Assembly (NCBI GenBank): GCA_009783675.1
Contig: WRDA01000043.1
Span: 1-9,109 of the forward strand
DNA: 9,109 nt
Source: Symbiobacteriaceae bacterium
Lineage (GTDB): Bacteria > Bacillota > JAAYKD01 > WRDA01
Reading direction: 5' to 3'
The notes beneath the pieces are model-generated. The model was not told the origin of the DNA. It saw only the letters and a program-made list of their open reading frames with translations, and ran no database searches. This document shows, piece after piece, positions 1-6,018 of the stretch (within the stretch, counting starts at the first letter, position 1; each line of letters opens with the position of its first letter). Position numbers and translations under genes: made by a program.

Positions 1-2098
1 GAGCAGCGATCATTGCTGCTGTCAGCTGTGCACCGGCATCAGGAGCCGTCAGGTCTACATCTCCCGCAGCCGTTACACCCTGAGCCACCAGGCTGCTTTG
101 CAGTGCTGCCAGTGCATCAGCATAGTTACCTTCCGCTACGCCCTGGGCCGCGTTCATGGCTGCGATAAGCGCTGCACCGGCATCGGGAGCCGTCAGGTCG
201 ATATCTCCTGCAGCCGTTACGCCCTGCGCCACCAGGCTATTTTGCAAAGCCATCAATGCGTCAGCATAGTTGCCATCCGCTACACCCTGGGCCGAATTCA
301 TGGCTGCGACAAGCGCTGCACCGGCACCGGGAGCCGTGATATCTACATCGCCTGCAGCAGTTACACCCTGTGCCACCAGGCTGCTTTGCAGAGCCGCCAG
401 TGCGTCAGTATAGTTGCCATCCGCTACGCCCTGGGCCGCGTTCATGGCTGCGACAAGCGCTGCACCGGCATCGGGAGCCGTGATATCTATATCACCCGCA
501 GCCGTCACGCCCTGCGCCACCAAGCTGCTTTGCAGAGCCATCAATGCGTCTGCATAGTTACCATCCACCACGCCCTGGGCCGCGTTCATCGCTGCGACAA
601 GCGCTGCACCGGCATCAGCCGCTGTCAGATCGATATCTCCCGCAGCCGTCACGCCCTGCGCCACCAGGCTGCTTTGTAATGCTGCCAGTGCGTCAGAATA
701 GACTCCATCAGCCACTCCTTGGGCTGCGTTCATCGTTGCGACAAGCGCTGCACCGGCACCAGGAGCCGTGATATCTACATCGCCTGCAGCTGTTACACCC
801 TGTGCGACCAGGCTGCTTTGTAATGCTGCCAGTGCGTCAGCATAGTTGCCATCCGCCACGCCCTGAGCTACGTTCATCGCTGCGACAAGTGCTGCACCGG
901 CATCGGGAGAAGTCAGGTCTACATCGCCTGCAGCCGTCACACCCTGTGCGACCAGGCTGCTTTGCAGAGCCGCCAATGCGTCAGCATATATGCCATCTGC
1001 TACCGTTTGAGCCACATTCATCGCTGCGACGAGTGCTGCACCGGCATCGGGAGAAGTCAGGTCTATGCTTCCTGCTCCCGCCACGCCCTGGCTGACGAGA
1101 TCTGCTTGAAATGCAGCAAGGGCATCAGCATATGTGCCGTCCTCCACGCCCTGAGCTGCGTTCATCGCAGCCATTAGTTGGGCTCCAGCGTCAGCGGCTG
1201 TCAGATCAACATCACCGGCAGCCGTTACACCTTGGCTGACCAGGCTGCTTTGCAAAGCCGCCATTGCATCAGTATAGTTTCCGTCCGCATTCTCCTGGGC
1301 TGCATTCATCGCAGCGATCAACTGCCCGGCGGCACCAGGAGCTGTCAGATCGATATCTTCTGCGGCGGTCACTCCCTGTGCCACTAGGCTATCTTTCAGC
1401 GTAGTCAGGGCATCGGCATAATTACCGTCCGCAACAGTCTGAGCCGCATTCATGGCGGCGATCAGTTGTGCGCCAGCATCGGGCGCTGTCAGGTCGACAT
1501 CACCGGCAGCCGTAACCCCTTGTGCGACCAGATCCGCCTGAAGGTCTGCCAGAGCTTCAGCATAGAGGCCGTCCTCAACGCCCTGGGCCTCACCCATGGC
1601 ATCCAGTAGTTGCTGCACAACATCAGGTGCTGTCAGGTCGACATCACCGGCAGCAGAAACGCCTTGCTCCACGAGGCTGTCTTTAAGTGCTTCTACAGCT
1701 TCATCATAGCGATCATACTCTGCTTGCTGGGCCGACTCTTTGGCATCCATCATCTGGTCGGCAGTATCATTATCACCGACCTCGATGCCCTGTTCGCGAA
1801 GCTGTTCTCTGAGCGCTTCTACAGCTTCGTCATAGCGATCATATTCCGCTTGCTGTGCCGATTCTTTGGCAGCTATCATCTGGTCGGCAGTATCATTATC
1901 TCCGACCTCAATGCCCTGTTCGCGGAGCTGCTCTCTGAGGGCTTCCAAGTCGCTTTCATAGCGAGCATTCTCCGCTTGCTGGGCTGATTCTTTTGCTGCC
2001 ATCATTTGGTCGGCTGTATCACCATCGCCAACTTCAATCCCCTGTTCACGAAGCAGTTCCCTTAGATTCTCTAGTGCTTGATTCTGCTCGCTATCCAT
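1..2098 (-). CDS. Large acidic tandem-repeat protein, N-terminal part (C-terminus beyond window)
   Basis: The frame opens with ATG at 2098 and has no stop down to base 1, giving 699 whole codons. The start is supported by an AATGAGGTGA Shine-Dalgarno about 6 nt upstream. After 15 residues (MDSEQNQALENLREL) the protein is entirely repeats: three 42-aa units, eleven 48-aa units and 30 residues of another. No signal peptide, lipobox, membrane segment or SLH domain is visible in this part. The 48-aa units are rich in Ala, Gly, Asp, Val and Gln and have almost no Lys or Arg. Each unit reads as two probable amphipathic helices (around LVAAMNAAQ and YADALAALQSSLVAQGV) joined by DG and a GDVDLTAPD loop, so an alpha-solenoid or rod-like shape is plausible. 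I do not recognise the family; a faint likeness to TPR or FIVAR-type helical repeats is not enough for a call. Function is unknown. It is probably monocistronic, downstream of the ABC operon terminator. Confidence 0.85.
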   Translation of the reverse strand, partial: MDSEQNQALENLRELLREQGIEVGDGDTADQMMAAKESAQQAENARYESDLEALREQLREQGIEVGDNDTADQMIAAKESAQQAEYDRYDEAVEALREQLREQGIEVGDNDTADQMMDAKESAQQAEYDRYDEAVEALKDSLVEQGVSAAGDVDLTAPDVVQQLLDAMGEAQGVEDGLYAEALADLQADLVAQGVTAAGDVDLTAPDAGAQLIAAMNAAQTVADGNYADALTTLKDSLVAQGVTAAEDIDLTAPGAAGQLIAAMNAAQENADGNYTDAMAALQSSLVSQGVTAAGDVDLTAADAGAQLMAAMNAAQGVEDGTYADALAAFQADLVSQGVAGAGSIDLTSPDAGAALVAAMNVAQTVADGIYADALAALQSSLVAQGVTAAGDVDLTSPDAGAALVAAMNVAQGVADGNYADALAALQSSLVAQGVTAAGDVDITAPGAGAALVATMNAAQGVADGVYSDALAALQSSLVAQGVTAAGDIDLTAADAGAALVAAMNAAQGVVDGNYADALMALQSSLVAQGVTAAGDIDITAPDAGAALVAAMNAAQGVADGNYTDALAALQSSLVAQGVTAAGDVDITAPGAGAALVAAMNSAQGVADGNYADALMALQNSLVAQGVTAAGDIDLTAPDAGAALIAAMNAAQGVAEGNYADALAALQSSLVAQGVTAAGDVDLTAPDAGAQLTAAMIAA
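2..1675 (-). repeat. Tandem 48-aa (144-bp) units, eleven full and one partial
   Basis: Full units start at 1675, 1531, 1387, 1243, 1099, 955, 811, 667, 523, 379 and 235; the partial unit is 91-2. The consensus runs LVAQGVTAAGDVDLTAPD, then AGAALVAAMNAAQGVADG, then NYADALAALQSS. The period is exactly 144 bp, so indels between units are absent and the frame is kept. Units near 1675-1100 are the most divergent (for example VVQQLLDAMGEAQ in the first); units from 955 downward are nearly uniform and vary mostly at V/I, L/I, D/G and A/T positions. Confidence 0.93.
1676..2053 (-). repeat. Three tandem 42-aa (126-bp) units, N-terminal repeat array
   Basis: Units occupy 2053-1928, 1927-1802 and 1801-1676. 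Each begins LREQGIEVGD, continues with DTADQM and AKESAQQAE, and ends in ALREQ or ALKDS. They are Glu/Gln/Arg-rich and likely helical, possibly coiled coil. The second and third units are nearly identical, differing mainly at MIAAKES versus MMDAKES. They align to the following 48-aa units (LxEQG, then a DAxxxAQ helix, then YxEA and AL) if a 6-residue gap is placed after the glycine, so both types appear to derive from one module. Confidence 0.9.
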
Positions 2099-2142
2099 AT
2101 TATTCACCTCATTAAAAATTAGTCGAGATTATTCGCACCTGT

Positions 2143-2151
2143 ATCATAACA
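2143..2151 (-). promoter_or_regulatory. Putative extended -10 promoter of the repeat-protein gene
   Basis: On the minus strand the sequence TGTTATGAT (TG, one base, then TATGAT) matches an extended -10 element about 45 nt upstream of the start codon. No good -35 sits at 17 bp spacing, which fits an extended -10 type. This is prediction from sequence only. Confidence 0.4.
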
Positions 2152-2155
2152 CTCT

Positions 2156-2170
2156 CTGGTTTCAAACCAG
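2156..2170. promoter_or_regulatory. Perfect 7-bp-arm palindrome, possible operator
   Basis: CTGGTTTCAAACCAG is a perfect inverted repeat of 7-bp arms around one central base. It lies 4 bp upstream of the putative extended -10 of the repeat-protein gene, where a -35 box would be, so it may bind a dimeric regulator. No T-run follows it on either strand, which argues against a terminator. Confidence 0.35.
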
Positions 2171-2224
2171 CTTCATTCCATACACAAATGGACCTGATTT
2201 AAAAACTTTTTTGCATACTGTTTG

Positions 2225-2273
2225 AAAAATGCCTCCCCAGGACGGGACTATTATCGCGTTCTGCGTGGGAGGC
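2225..2273 (-). terminator. Intrinsic terminator of the ABC transporter operon
   Basis: Read on the minus strand, GCCTCCC (2273-2267) pairs with GGGAGGC (2237-2231), followed directly by ATTTTT. The loop is long (about 29 nt) and may hold a small inner hairpin. It starts 21 bp after the ATPase stop codon and separates the operon from the repeat-protein gene. Confidence 0.65.
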
Positions 2274-2293
2274 TGAACAAGGCAAGATGGAAG

Positions 2294-3037
2294 CTAAACA
2301 CGTCTGTCCAGGAAGTTTGCCAGGAAGCGCTGGGTGCGCTCCTCCTGGGGATTACTGAACAGCTGCTGAGGTGAGCCTTGCTCCACGATCTGACCCTGAT
2401 CCATGAAGATGGTGTGATGCGCCACATCTCTGGCGAAGCTCATCTCGTGAGTAACTACCAGCATGGTCATCCCTTCGGCGGCAATGGACTTCATCACCGC
2501 CAGGACCTCCCCCACCAACTCCGGGTCCAGGGAAGAAGTTGGTTCGTCGAAGAGAATCGCCTTTGGTTCCATGGCCAGCGCTCTGGCGATGCCCACCCGC
2601 TGTTGCTGCCCGCCGGAGAGTTGATTAGGGTAGCTGTCTTCTTTTCCTGCCAACCCGACCCGTTCCATGTAATGGAGACTCATCTCTCTGGCTTCACCTT
2701 TGGGTAACTTGCGAACCACCAGAGGACCTTCCATGACATTTTCCAGCGCCGTCTTGTTGACAAAGAGGTTGAAACTCTGGAAGACCATAGCGGTGGAGCG
2801 ACGAATAGCCATTATATCGGCTTTATGCGCTTTGGTAGCATCCACCTGGATCTCCCCGATACGGATCAGGCCTCGGTCTGCCGGCGCCAGGAAGTTGATC
2901 GTACGCAACAAAGTGGTTTTCCCTGAACCGGAAGGTCCGATGATGACTACCACCTGTCCTTGCTCTACCTCCAGGTCGATACCTTTTAGCACCGGGCGAT
3001 TACTGTAAGATTTAAAGATACCTCTCAGCTCGATCAT
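2294..3037 (-). CDS. Polar amino-acid ABC transporter, ATP-binding protein
   Basis: A 247-aa cytoplasmic ATPase that would drive import through the permease encoded just upstream. All nucleotide-binding motifs are present: Walker A GPSGSGKT (34-41), Q-loop Q87 in MVFQSFNLF, signature LSGGQ (140-144), Walker B ILFDEP (161-166, catalytic E165), D-loop SSLD (168-171) and switch His H197 in VVTHEMSFA. The THEM..A segment and the length of about 245 aa are typical of the polar amino-acid uptake (PAAT) family, the GlnQ/TcyC/TcyN group. The ATG shares one base with the permease stop codon (TGATG), implying translational coupling. The substrate cannot be read from the ATPase itself. Confidence 0.95.
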   Translation of the reverse strand: MIELRGIFKSYSNRPVLKGIDLEVEQGQVVVIIGPSGSGKTTLLRTINFLAPADRGLIRIGEIQVDATKAHKADIMAIRRSTAMVFQSFNLFVNKTALENVMEGPLVVRKLPKGEAREMSLHYMERVGLAGKEDSYPNQLSGGQQQRVGIARALAMEPKAILFDEPTSSLDPELVGEVLAVMKSIAAEGMTMLVVTHEMSFARDVAHHTIFMDQGQIVEQGSPQQLFSNPQEERTQRFLANFLDRRV

Positions 3038-3747
3038 CAGGCGAGTCCTCGCTTCCGCTTAGCATATCGTTCAGCGAGGCGAACAATGTGCTCTAAGACG
3101 ATACAGGTGAGCCAATAAATCGCCGCGGCAGCGATGTAGACCTCGAAGAAACGCAGGTTACGGGCTGCGGTTAGCTTCGCCTGAGCAATCAGTTCGATGA
3201 CAGTCACAGAAAACGCCAGAGAGGTATCCTTAATCAGGGAGATGATGGTGTTGCCCAGGTTCGGCAGAGCTACCAAGAATGCCTGGGGTAAGATAATACG
3301 CAGATACATCTGTTGTGACGTCATGCCAATAGACTGAGCTGCCTCGAACTGACCGATATCCACGGCTTCGATGGCGCCTCTGATGGTCTCGGTGAGATAG
3401 GCTCCGGTATTGATGGAGTAGGCCACATAGACATAATAGATCGCCGGTATCCCCGAAATATCGAAGCGCCAGCCGTAACTGGCTTCCAGCGCTTTGAGCA
3501 TCAGAGGGAGACCATAGTAAGCCAGGTAAATCTGGACCAGGAGCGGTGTGCCGCGAATAAAAGAGGTATAAAAACCTACGATATGTCGTAATACAGGAAC
3601 TTTATAGATACGCACCAACGCAGAACCAAAACCGATGACCAGACCAAAGGCAAAGGCAATGATAGTGATGGCAAGGGTTGTCGGCAGTGCCTGCAGAATA
3701 ATAAAGAAAGAGCGGTAGAGAAAATCTACATCAAAAATCTTGGGAAT
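3037..3747 (-). CDS. Polar amino-acid ABC transporter, permease (unusual start codon)
   Basis: An inner-membrane permease of the His/Glu/Gln/cystine class. The EAA loop (EAAQSIGMTSQQ followed by IILPQA, near residue 135) that docks the ATPase is intact, and several hydrophobic helices are clear. A TTG at 3618 would give only 193 aa and remove the conserved first helix. In the same frame upstream the DNA still encodes DFLYRSFFIILQALPTTLAI and the rest of that helix, up to a TAG at 3753-3751. The only start-like codon after that TAG and before the helix with a ribosome-binding-like sequence is ATT at 3747 (AGGAAGGG ending 9 nt upstream), giving 236 aa, the usual family length. Alternatives are ATT at 3738, or a GTG at 3757 that would need loss of one T in the TTTTT run at 3737-3733. 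Its 3' end overlaps the ATPase gene by one base. Confidence 0.85.
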   Translation of the reverse strand: MPKIFDVDFLYRSFFIILQALPTTLAITIIAFAFGLVIGFGSALVRIYKVPVLRHIVGFYTSFIRGTPLLVQIYLAYYGLPLMLKALEASYGWRFDISGIPAIYYVYVAYSINTGAYLTETIRGAIEAVDIGQFEAAQSIGMTSQQMYLRIILPQAFLVALPNLGNTIISLIKDTSLAFSVTVIELIAQAKLTAARNLRFFEVYIAAAAIYWLTCIVLEHIVRLAERYAKRKRGLA

Positions 3748-3805
3748 AGCCTACCACCCTTCCTAGCTGCAGTACACAATCAGTTGGAGCTGCCCTGTGC
3801 TACTC

Positions 3806-3921
3806 TGATAGATGGGGGTTCCAAACCCCCGTCGCATTTCAGGCGCATGTCCTGAAATGCTTGCAGGAGCTACGCTCCTGCGCCGTAGTTCCTGTGGCGG
3901 AGTAGAAGCCTGCTTCTATCA
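3806..3921. repeat. Multi-hairpin palindromic element between binding-protein and permease genes
   Basis: An outer inverted repeat, TGATAGA (3806-3812) and TCTATCA (3915-3921), encloses successive hairpins. These are GGGGGTT/AACCCCC (3814-3820 with 3824-3830), GCATTTCAGG/CCTGAAATGC (3834-3843 with 3851-3860), GCAGGAGC/GCTCCTGC (3863-3870 with 3874-3881), a weak CGCC/GGCG (3881-3884 with 3896-3899) and TAGAAGC/GCTTCTA (3903-3909 with 3912-3918). The last competes with the outer stem. No T-run follows on the minus strand. It fills most of the 202-bp gap, which has no gene. It may act as an mRNA processing or stabilising structure that raises binding-protein expression over permease, or it may be a small mobile palindromic element. 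Confidence 0.7.
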
Positions 3922-3949
3922 TGCTATGGATTACAACAGTTCATAGGCT

Positions 3950-4786
3950 CTACTCTATTGTATAGTCCTCGCCGAACCATTCAATGCACAGAGCCGCCAG
4001 AGAGCCATCGGCGATCACTTCATCCATGGCTTTGTCGATAAGAGCCTTCAACTCCTGTCCACCAGCATCCTGACGTACCACGAAGAAGGACGCCGAAGCT
4101 TCCAAAACCTCGCCGACGCATTTGATTTTCAGACCCAGGGTTTGAGCATAGCTCGCGACCACGGCGTTGTCATTTACGGTGGCAGCAACTCTGCCGTTGT
4201 CGATGTCCATGAAGATATCCACATACTCCTCACCATAATAGCGCATGGTGAAGGGATTGCCGTGAGCGTCGTTGTACTCTTCCAGCATTTCGGAGAAATA
4301 GTCACCGGTGACCCCGCCAAGTTCAGCGCCTGCGAAATCTGCCAGACTGGTGCGCTCATTATCATCGGCATGGACTACCAGCTGGGTCTGCACGAAGATA
4401 TATCCCTGGTCGGGGAAGAGATACTTTGCCTCACGCTCGGGGTTCTTGGCAATCTGGTTGGCCACCAGATCGAACTTGTCAGAATCTAAACCAGCGAAGA
4501 GCGCTTCCCAGGATGCGGTGATAAACTCAAACTCGATCTCGGGAATCCGTTCATCCAGCAGGCGCAGCACTTCGATATCATATCCGGTGAGTTTACCCGC
4601 CTCATCCAGGAAGGTGAAAGGACTGTAAGTGCCCATGGTGCCTACCTTGATAGTCTTTACCTGTGGGGCAGTCGGTGTATTGGGCGTGGTGGCTGTAGGC
4701 GCTGGTGGTGTGGTGGGGGTGCAGCCAGCCAGCAGTGCGATGATAAGAGCAAGACCGATCAGCGGTCGCAGGGCAGATAACTTCAT
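3950..4786 (-). CDS. Amino-acid ABC transporter substrate-binding lipoprotein
   Basis: A family-3 solute-binding protein of 278 aa that captures the amino acid outside the membrane for the permease/ATPase pair downstream. The ATG at 4786 is preferred over an in-frame upstream codon at 4819 because TAGGAGG sits 8 nt before it and a proper lipoprotein signal then begins MKLSALRPLIGLALIIALLA, with lipobox ALLAGC and acylated Cys22. A Thr/Pro linker (TPTTPPAPTATTPNTPTAP) tethers the domain. The core shows KVGTMGTYSPFTF, the GYDIEVLRLL signature, and FDLVANQIAKNPEREAKYLF. The last motif resembles cystine-binding TcyJ/TcyK-like members, so cystine or another sulfur amino acid is my best but unproven substrate guess. 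It is the first gene of the operon. Confidence 0.93.
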   Translation of the reverse strand: MKLSALRPLIGLALIIALLAGCTPTTPPAPTATTPNTPTAPQVKTIKVGTMGTYSPFTFLDEAGKLTGYDIEVLRLLDERIPEIEFEFITASWEALFAGLDSDKFDLVANQIAKNPEREAKYLFPDQGYIFVQTQLVVHADDNERTSLADFAGAELGGVTGDYFSEMLEEYNDAHGNPFTMRYYGEEYVDIFMDIDNGRVAATVNDNAVVASYAQTLGLKIKCVGEVLEASASFFVVRQDAGGQELKALIDKAMDEVIADGSLAALCIEWFGEDYTIE

Positions 4787-4806
4787 CTGACATCCTCCTA
4801 AAACTA

Positions 4807-4819
4807 TTGGTAAAACCAA
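4807..4819. promoter_or_regulatory. Palindrome in the 5' leader of the binding-protein gene
   Basis: TTGGTAAAACCAA has 5-bp arms around AAA. It lies within the short leader, about 13 nt upstream of the Shine-Dalgarno. It could be an operator or a small RNA hairpin. No riboswitch or T-box sequence is recognisable in this roughly 60-nt leader. Confidence 0.3.
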
Positions 4820-4849
4820 ACACTTTTTGTCTCTTGAAATGTTGCCTTA

Positions 4850-4878
4850 ATTTTATACCACTTATCTGAGTAAGTCAA
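4850..4878 (-). promoter_or_regulatory. Sigma-A-type promoter of the ABC transporter operon
   Basis: On the minus strand TTGACT (4878-4873) and TAAAAT (4855-4850) are separated by 17 bp, a near-consensus pair about 60 nt upstream of the start codon. Between the boxes lies an inverted repeat ACTTA-N6-TAAGT (4875-4860), which overlaps the -35 and fills the spacer, a position suited to a repressor. Confidence 0.6.
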
Positions 4879-5073
4879 CCTGGCGCTCATGGCAGTTTAT
4901 TATCATTTAACCAAATGCACGCATCTTATATAACCATTTGCACATCCGGGATATTTGCCGAGAGAATATTATGGAACGGTGATCTCAACAAGCAAGAGGT
5001 ATGCCTGCATTTAGCATCGAATCTGTTATGTTATAAACGTATTGCCGACAAGTAACTGCAAAGGAGCCCCAAA
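4879..5073. other. Divergent intergenic region with an imperfect direct repeat
   Basis: Together with the operon promoter and leader to its left this makes a gene-free stretch of 287 bp (4787-5073) between the divergent ABC operon and flavodoxin-like gene. It holds TAACCAAATGCAC (4908-4920) and TAACCATTTGCAC (4931-4943), 11 of 13 matching and 23 bp apart, which could be paired binding sites. A possible weak -10 (TATAAA, 5032-5037) precedes the flavodoxin-like gene, without a convincing -35. I see no small gene or RNA here. Confidence 0.4.
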
Positions 5074-5490
5074 ATGAAAACATTGATTCTGTTCTACTCC
5101 TACTCTGGGAATACCAGACGAATTGCGCAAAATAAGGCAGAAGAGATTGGTGCCGATATCGAAGAGATTAGCGAGGTGAAGAAGCCATCTGTGCTGGCAG
5201 CTTTTACCATCGGCTGTTATAAAGCCATTCGAGGCTTACAGAGTCCGATCAAGCCGCTAAAGTCCAGGCTTAGCGACTATGAATGCATCATCATCATGTC
5301 TCCTATCTGGGCACATCACCCTGTACCTGCGGTTTACACGGCTATATCTCGCCTGCCTGCAGGAAGAAAGGTCGAACTGGTGATGGTTTCTGCCAGCAGC
5401 GGATCTCAAAACAGCGCTAAGAAAACCATGGCTCTGGTTGAAGCACGCGGCTGCGAGGTTGTTGCCTACACGGATCTGAAAGCCAAATGA
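5074..5490 (+). CDS. Flavodoxin-like fold protein
   Basis: A 138-aa protein starting KTLILFYSYSGNTRRIA. This is the flavodoxin first beta strand plus FMN phosphate-binding loop (YSYSGNT, residues 8-14). IIIMSPIWAHHPVPAVYTAI fits the second flavin-contact loop (SPIW followed by a small/hydroxyl region), and LVMVSASSGS fits the third strand. It is expected to bind FMN and carry electrons or act as a quinone/flavin oxidoreductase in the cytoplasm; the partner is unknown. The ATG has AAGGAG 8 nt upstream. It is slightly short for a flavodoxin but appears complete from the first strand to the last helix and strand. A remnant of a second flavoprotein follows 32 bp later, which may point to an old redox gene cluster. 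Confidence 0.85.
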   Translation: MKTLILFYSYSGNTRRIAQNKAEEIGADIEEISEVKKPSVLAAFTIGCYKAIRGLQSPIKPLKSRLSDYECIIIMSPIWAHHPVPAVYTAISRLPAGRKVELVMVSASSGSQNSAKKTMALVEARGCEVVAYTDLKAK

Positions 5491-5507
5491 AACATACCTC
5501 AGAATAG

Positions 5508-5909
5508 CTCATAGCTGTTGAAGTGGTACAACTTAAGGGAGAACTGAGAGGAGAAACACGCTCTTTCCTGGAGCGCTATCTCTTTCCAGGTATGACTTAC
5601 AACAAAGACCGTGTACCAACCTATCCTAAACGCACCAAACTGGGCTGGGTCTTTACGATGAACGCACCAGGAGAGCATTACACAGACTTCTTTGATGGTC
5701 TGGTACGTTTAACCGGGCGTATCATCGGGGATTCTGAGTATGTCATGGCCTACCAGACCCAGCAGTTTGAGGACTATTCCCTCTATGCAGCAACCATGTT
5801 CGATGTGGAAATGGTCAAGCAACGCCACCAGGTGCAGTATCCCAAGGACTGCGAAGCCGCATATACCATGGGTAAACTGCTGACTGAGCACGCTACCCTA
5901 ATGTCTTAA
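5508..5909 (+). pseudogene. N-terminally truncated NADPH-dependent FMN reductase / iron-sulfur flavoprotein remnant
   Basis: The open frame follows a TAG at 5505-5507; the first possible start is GTG at 5523 (128 aa), with no recognisable Shine-Dalgarno. The translation GELRGETRSFLERYLFP, LGWVFTMNAPGEHY, then QFEDYSLYAATMF and YPKDCEAAYTMGKLL matches the C-terminal half of flavodoxin-family NAD(P)H oxidoreductases, in which FLERLLFP, the TMN segment, QFDDYSKY and FPxDCxxAFxxG recur. What is missing is the first 80 or so residues, including the GSPRxxGNT FMN-binding loop. The similarity begins abruptly just before the conserved GE(L/M)(R/K) region. It is most likely a dead gene left by a deletion, although expression of a short protein cannot be excluded. 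The family assignment is from memory of motifs. Confidence 0.65.
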
Positions 5910-5988
5910 GGATGTGATAAGGAATGTCTGTGCCTGGGGAACAGTAACGTAGACCTTTGCGGTTCTGTTTAACCAGGTCGTTATATCT

Positions 5989-6018
5989 TTGACAATGTAC
6001 GTCTGTTGGGTGTATAAT
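5989..6018 (+). promoter_or_regulatory. Perfect-consensus sigma-A promoter of the toxin-antitoxin operon
   Basis: TTGACA (5989-5994) and TATAAT (6013-6018) both match the consensus exactly with an 18-bp spacer. The predicted transcription start near 6025 leaves a leader of about 20 nt before the antitoxin start. Such a strong promoter suits an autorepressed toxin-antitoxin operon. Confidence 0.8.

Noticed and set aside
98..1387. Several plus-strand open frames that are Cys/His/Arg-rich and repeat every 48 residues (for example 98-679 and 962-1177)
   Set aside because: They are the antisense of the acidic repeat gene. A 144-bp period divisible by three keeps any chance open frame open through many units. 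They have no ribosome binding sites and end irregularly, whereas the minus-strand frame is continuous from a proper start.
1..1675. CRISPR array
   Set aside because: The period of 144 bp has no short conserved repeat alternating with unique spacers; the whole unit is conserved and translates in frame.
2378..3008. Two plus-strand open frames opposite the ATPase gene
   Set aside because: Antisense shadows of a gene with all ABC motifs intact.
3781..3949. Transfer RNA or known riboswitch in the gap of the ABC operon
   Set aside because: The hairpins do not form a cloverleaf, no T-loop sequence is present, and I recognise no riboswitch core.
4142..4489. Plus-strand open frame inside the binding-protein gene
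   Set aside because: It is a shadow of the well-supported minus-strand gene and shows no ribosome binding site or recognisable motif.
4786..4819. Upstream in-frame start at 4819 for the binding lipoprotein
   Set aside because: It would add 11 residues containing no signal-peptide features and cover the ideal TAGGAGG; the ATG at 4786 gives a correct lipoprotein signal.
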